From assembly GCA_002284615.2 (NCBI GenBank), contig MU070655.1, positions 12,053 through 52,005 on the forward strand: a stretch of DNA of 39,953 bases. Direction: 5' to 3'. Below the pieces are notes generated by a model, which was not told the DNA's origin, ran no database searches, and worked only from the letters and a program-made list of their open reading frames with translations. The DNA comes from Dunaliella salina. Lineage: Eukaryota; Chlorophyta; Chlorophyceae; Chlamydomonadales; Dunaliellaceae. Position 1 is the first letter of the stretch. The number at the start of each line of letters is the position of its first letter. Positions 38,949-39,953 of this stretch are shown here, piece by piece. The translations under genes and the position numbers were made by a program.

Positions 38949-39953
38949 CTATGCCACAATCGTCTTTGTCGTGCGGAAGTCCTTGGGCATGAATTGTTTC
39001 ACGACTTTCTTCACATGATCGTTTTGTGCTCTCCAATTCAACGTGATAATATCTCCACCCGCGCGCACAATCTTCTCTAGCCCAATGATGTTACATGTAC
39101 CAAACCCATCTTTTTGGCCATGCGATGAGGGATTTACTGCCTCACTCATTCCTATGATCAAATCCTTCAACTTGCCATCATAATTAACCTTCAGACTAAA
39201 TGACTTCATCTGACTGGGCTGCACGTACGCATTGCCTGCTCCCTTACATTTCTTGAAATGACTAGCGGGTGGTGGATGCTTAAACGGTTCTCCCATGTCT
39301 TCCTGCGGGAATACAATCCCATCCTTGTTCGCGTCTTGTGCTAGCAAATACCACTTCGTACTGTTCGCCGGGCTTCCTGGGCCTCCAATGTCTGCGTGTA
39401 CAACAGGCATCAGAGTAATCATGTGATACAACTTCCCACAAATAGGATAGGATTGGCATCCACACGATTCTTATCCAATACCAGTTGCTCTGGCATCGGC
39501 CTCCGTGATGTTCTGCACATTGAATCACACATAACTGAATGCTTTCACAAACATGTCCTCGATCTTTTGTTCAGGTAACCAACGTTTGTTATCAGTGCCG
39601 GCGCCGAAATCGTATTCTTGAATTTAATATCCCCACAAATGATGACGAGCTTTTTTGATAATCACCTTCGCTTGGACCACTAAATTGGTAATTGTTTGAA
39701 ACACATTATCTCTGAAAAACGCTGCAAACGATGACACTGTACTAGAGTATCCAACAGTATAATCTACATTGAAATACTCAGGTATAGACGTATCAATAAG
39801 GCGACGCGCGATAAACCTAATCGTTGCTCCTAGTCCTTCATTAACAATTACACCGGGTTTGTTTATGTTTTGCACTTTTTAAGCATACGTAATGCCGTAG
39901 TGCTTGTTCATGATATACCGCAGTATCGCGACACCCATGTCGAGTCTAATGTG
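38949..39953 (-). pseudogene. Capsid-like protein frame of the CRESS-like element, partial
   Basis: A single reading frame runs from the window end to 38949, interrupted only by stops at 39879-39881, 39624-39626, 39525-39527 and 39471-39473, without a frame change. Open parts are 39624-39875 and 38949-39431. Visible stretches include FARRLI-like Arg-rich sequence, YFNVDYTVGYSSTVSSFAAF, KWYLLAQDANKDG, FKKCKGAGNAYVQPSQMKSF and a C-terminal MPKDFRTTKTIVA. Alternating short hydrophobic strands and position next to Rep fit a jelly-roll capsid of a CRESS virus; I infer this from context and composition, not from a diagnostic motif. The N-terminus is outside the window. Confidence 0.5.

Larger units (their letters stand above)
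38470..39953 (-). mobile_element. Endogenous CRESS-DNA-virus-like element, partial
   Basis: Two adjoining minus-strand coding remnants, a capsid-like frame (39953 to 38949) and a Rep helicase (38917-38470), with a hairpin-bearing spacer, resemble a linearised piece of a circular ssDNA virus-like genome. The Rep lacks its HUH endonuclease half and is frameshifted; the capsid-like frame has stops. It runs past the window end. The host range of the ancestor is unknown. It could also derive from a plasmid that acquired Rep. Confidence 0.6.

Overview
The window looks like a repeat-rich, gene-poor stretch of a eukaryotic nuclear genome in a draft assembly: it has scattered ambiguous bases and a 690-base N run inside a pentanucleotide array. 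I see no operons, ribosome binding sites or compact prokaryotic coding. Nearly every recognisable coding segment belongs to a transposable element or a virus-like insertion, and all are broken by stops, frame changes, truncation or nesting. The mix (Ty3 polymerase fused to a cytosine methyltransferase domain, LINEs carrying RNase H, a PHD-like finger and a restriction-like endonuclease, half-tRNA-primed copia, Harbinger) would fit a unicellular alga, possibly of the green lineage. That is inference from memory of such families; no host gene in the window proves it.

Layout. 1-954: degenerate short tandem repeats. 955-2997 (minus): 5'-truncated Ty3/gypsy pol with RT, RNase H and a Dnmt3-like methyltransferase domain in one open frame. 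3000-6890: no recognisable gene, but a duplicated splice-acceptor-like module and a tRNA-like sequence. 6890-11335: two copies of one LINE family (family Q, C-terminal motif LQDEKH), one split by a 673-bp TIR element flanked by TA, plus isolated 3'-tail insertions of the same LINE type. 11340-12415: a near-perfect palindrome and a minisatellite. 12418-22058: a second LINE family (family H: RT, Pro/Ser/Thr linker, PHD-like finger, RNase H, CCHC, restriction-like endonuclease) as a large head-to-head inverted pair followed by a third fragment. 22090-26210: a Ty1/copia element with diverged LTRs, a half-tRNA primer site, gag, protease and RNase H, its middle replaced or invaded by two LINE fragments. 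26875-27534: a TIR element with a 10-bp target duplication; a related repeat lies near 37 kb. 28629-29667: a CTTTC array around the assembly gap. 31891-33600: another family H copy, the one that shows the endonuclease. 35340-36450: decayed PIF/Harbinger transposase. 37500-38225: family Q LINE fragment. 38470-39953 (minus): an endogenous CRESS-DNA-virus-like element with a Rep superfamily-3 helicase remnant and an upstream capsid-like reading frame that runs off the window end.

The genes do not form a pathway; the window is a stratigraphy of insertions. Paralogous copies within it allow several insertions to be dated relative to each other and their target duplications to be checked without outside data. 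The strongest items for follow-up are the methyltransferase-bearing retroelement, the CRESS-like insertion and the family H LINE architecture.
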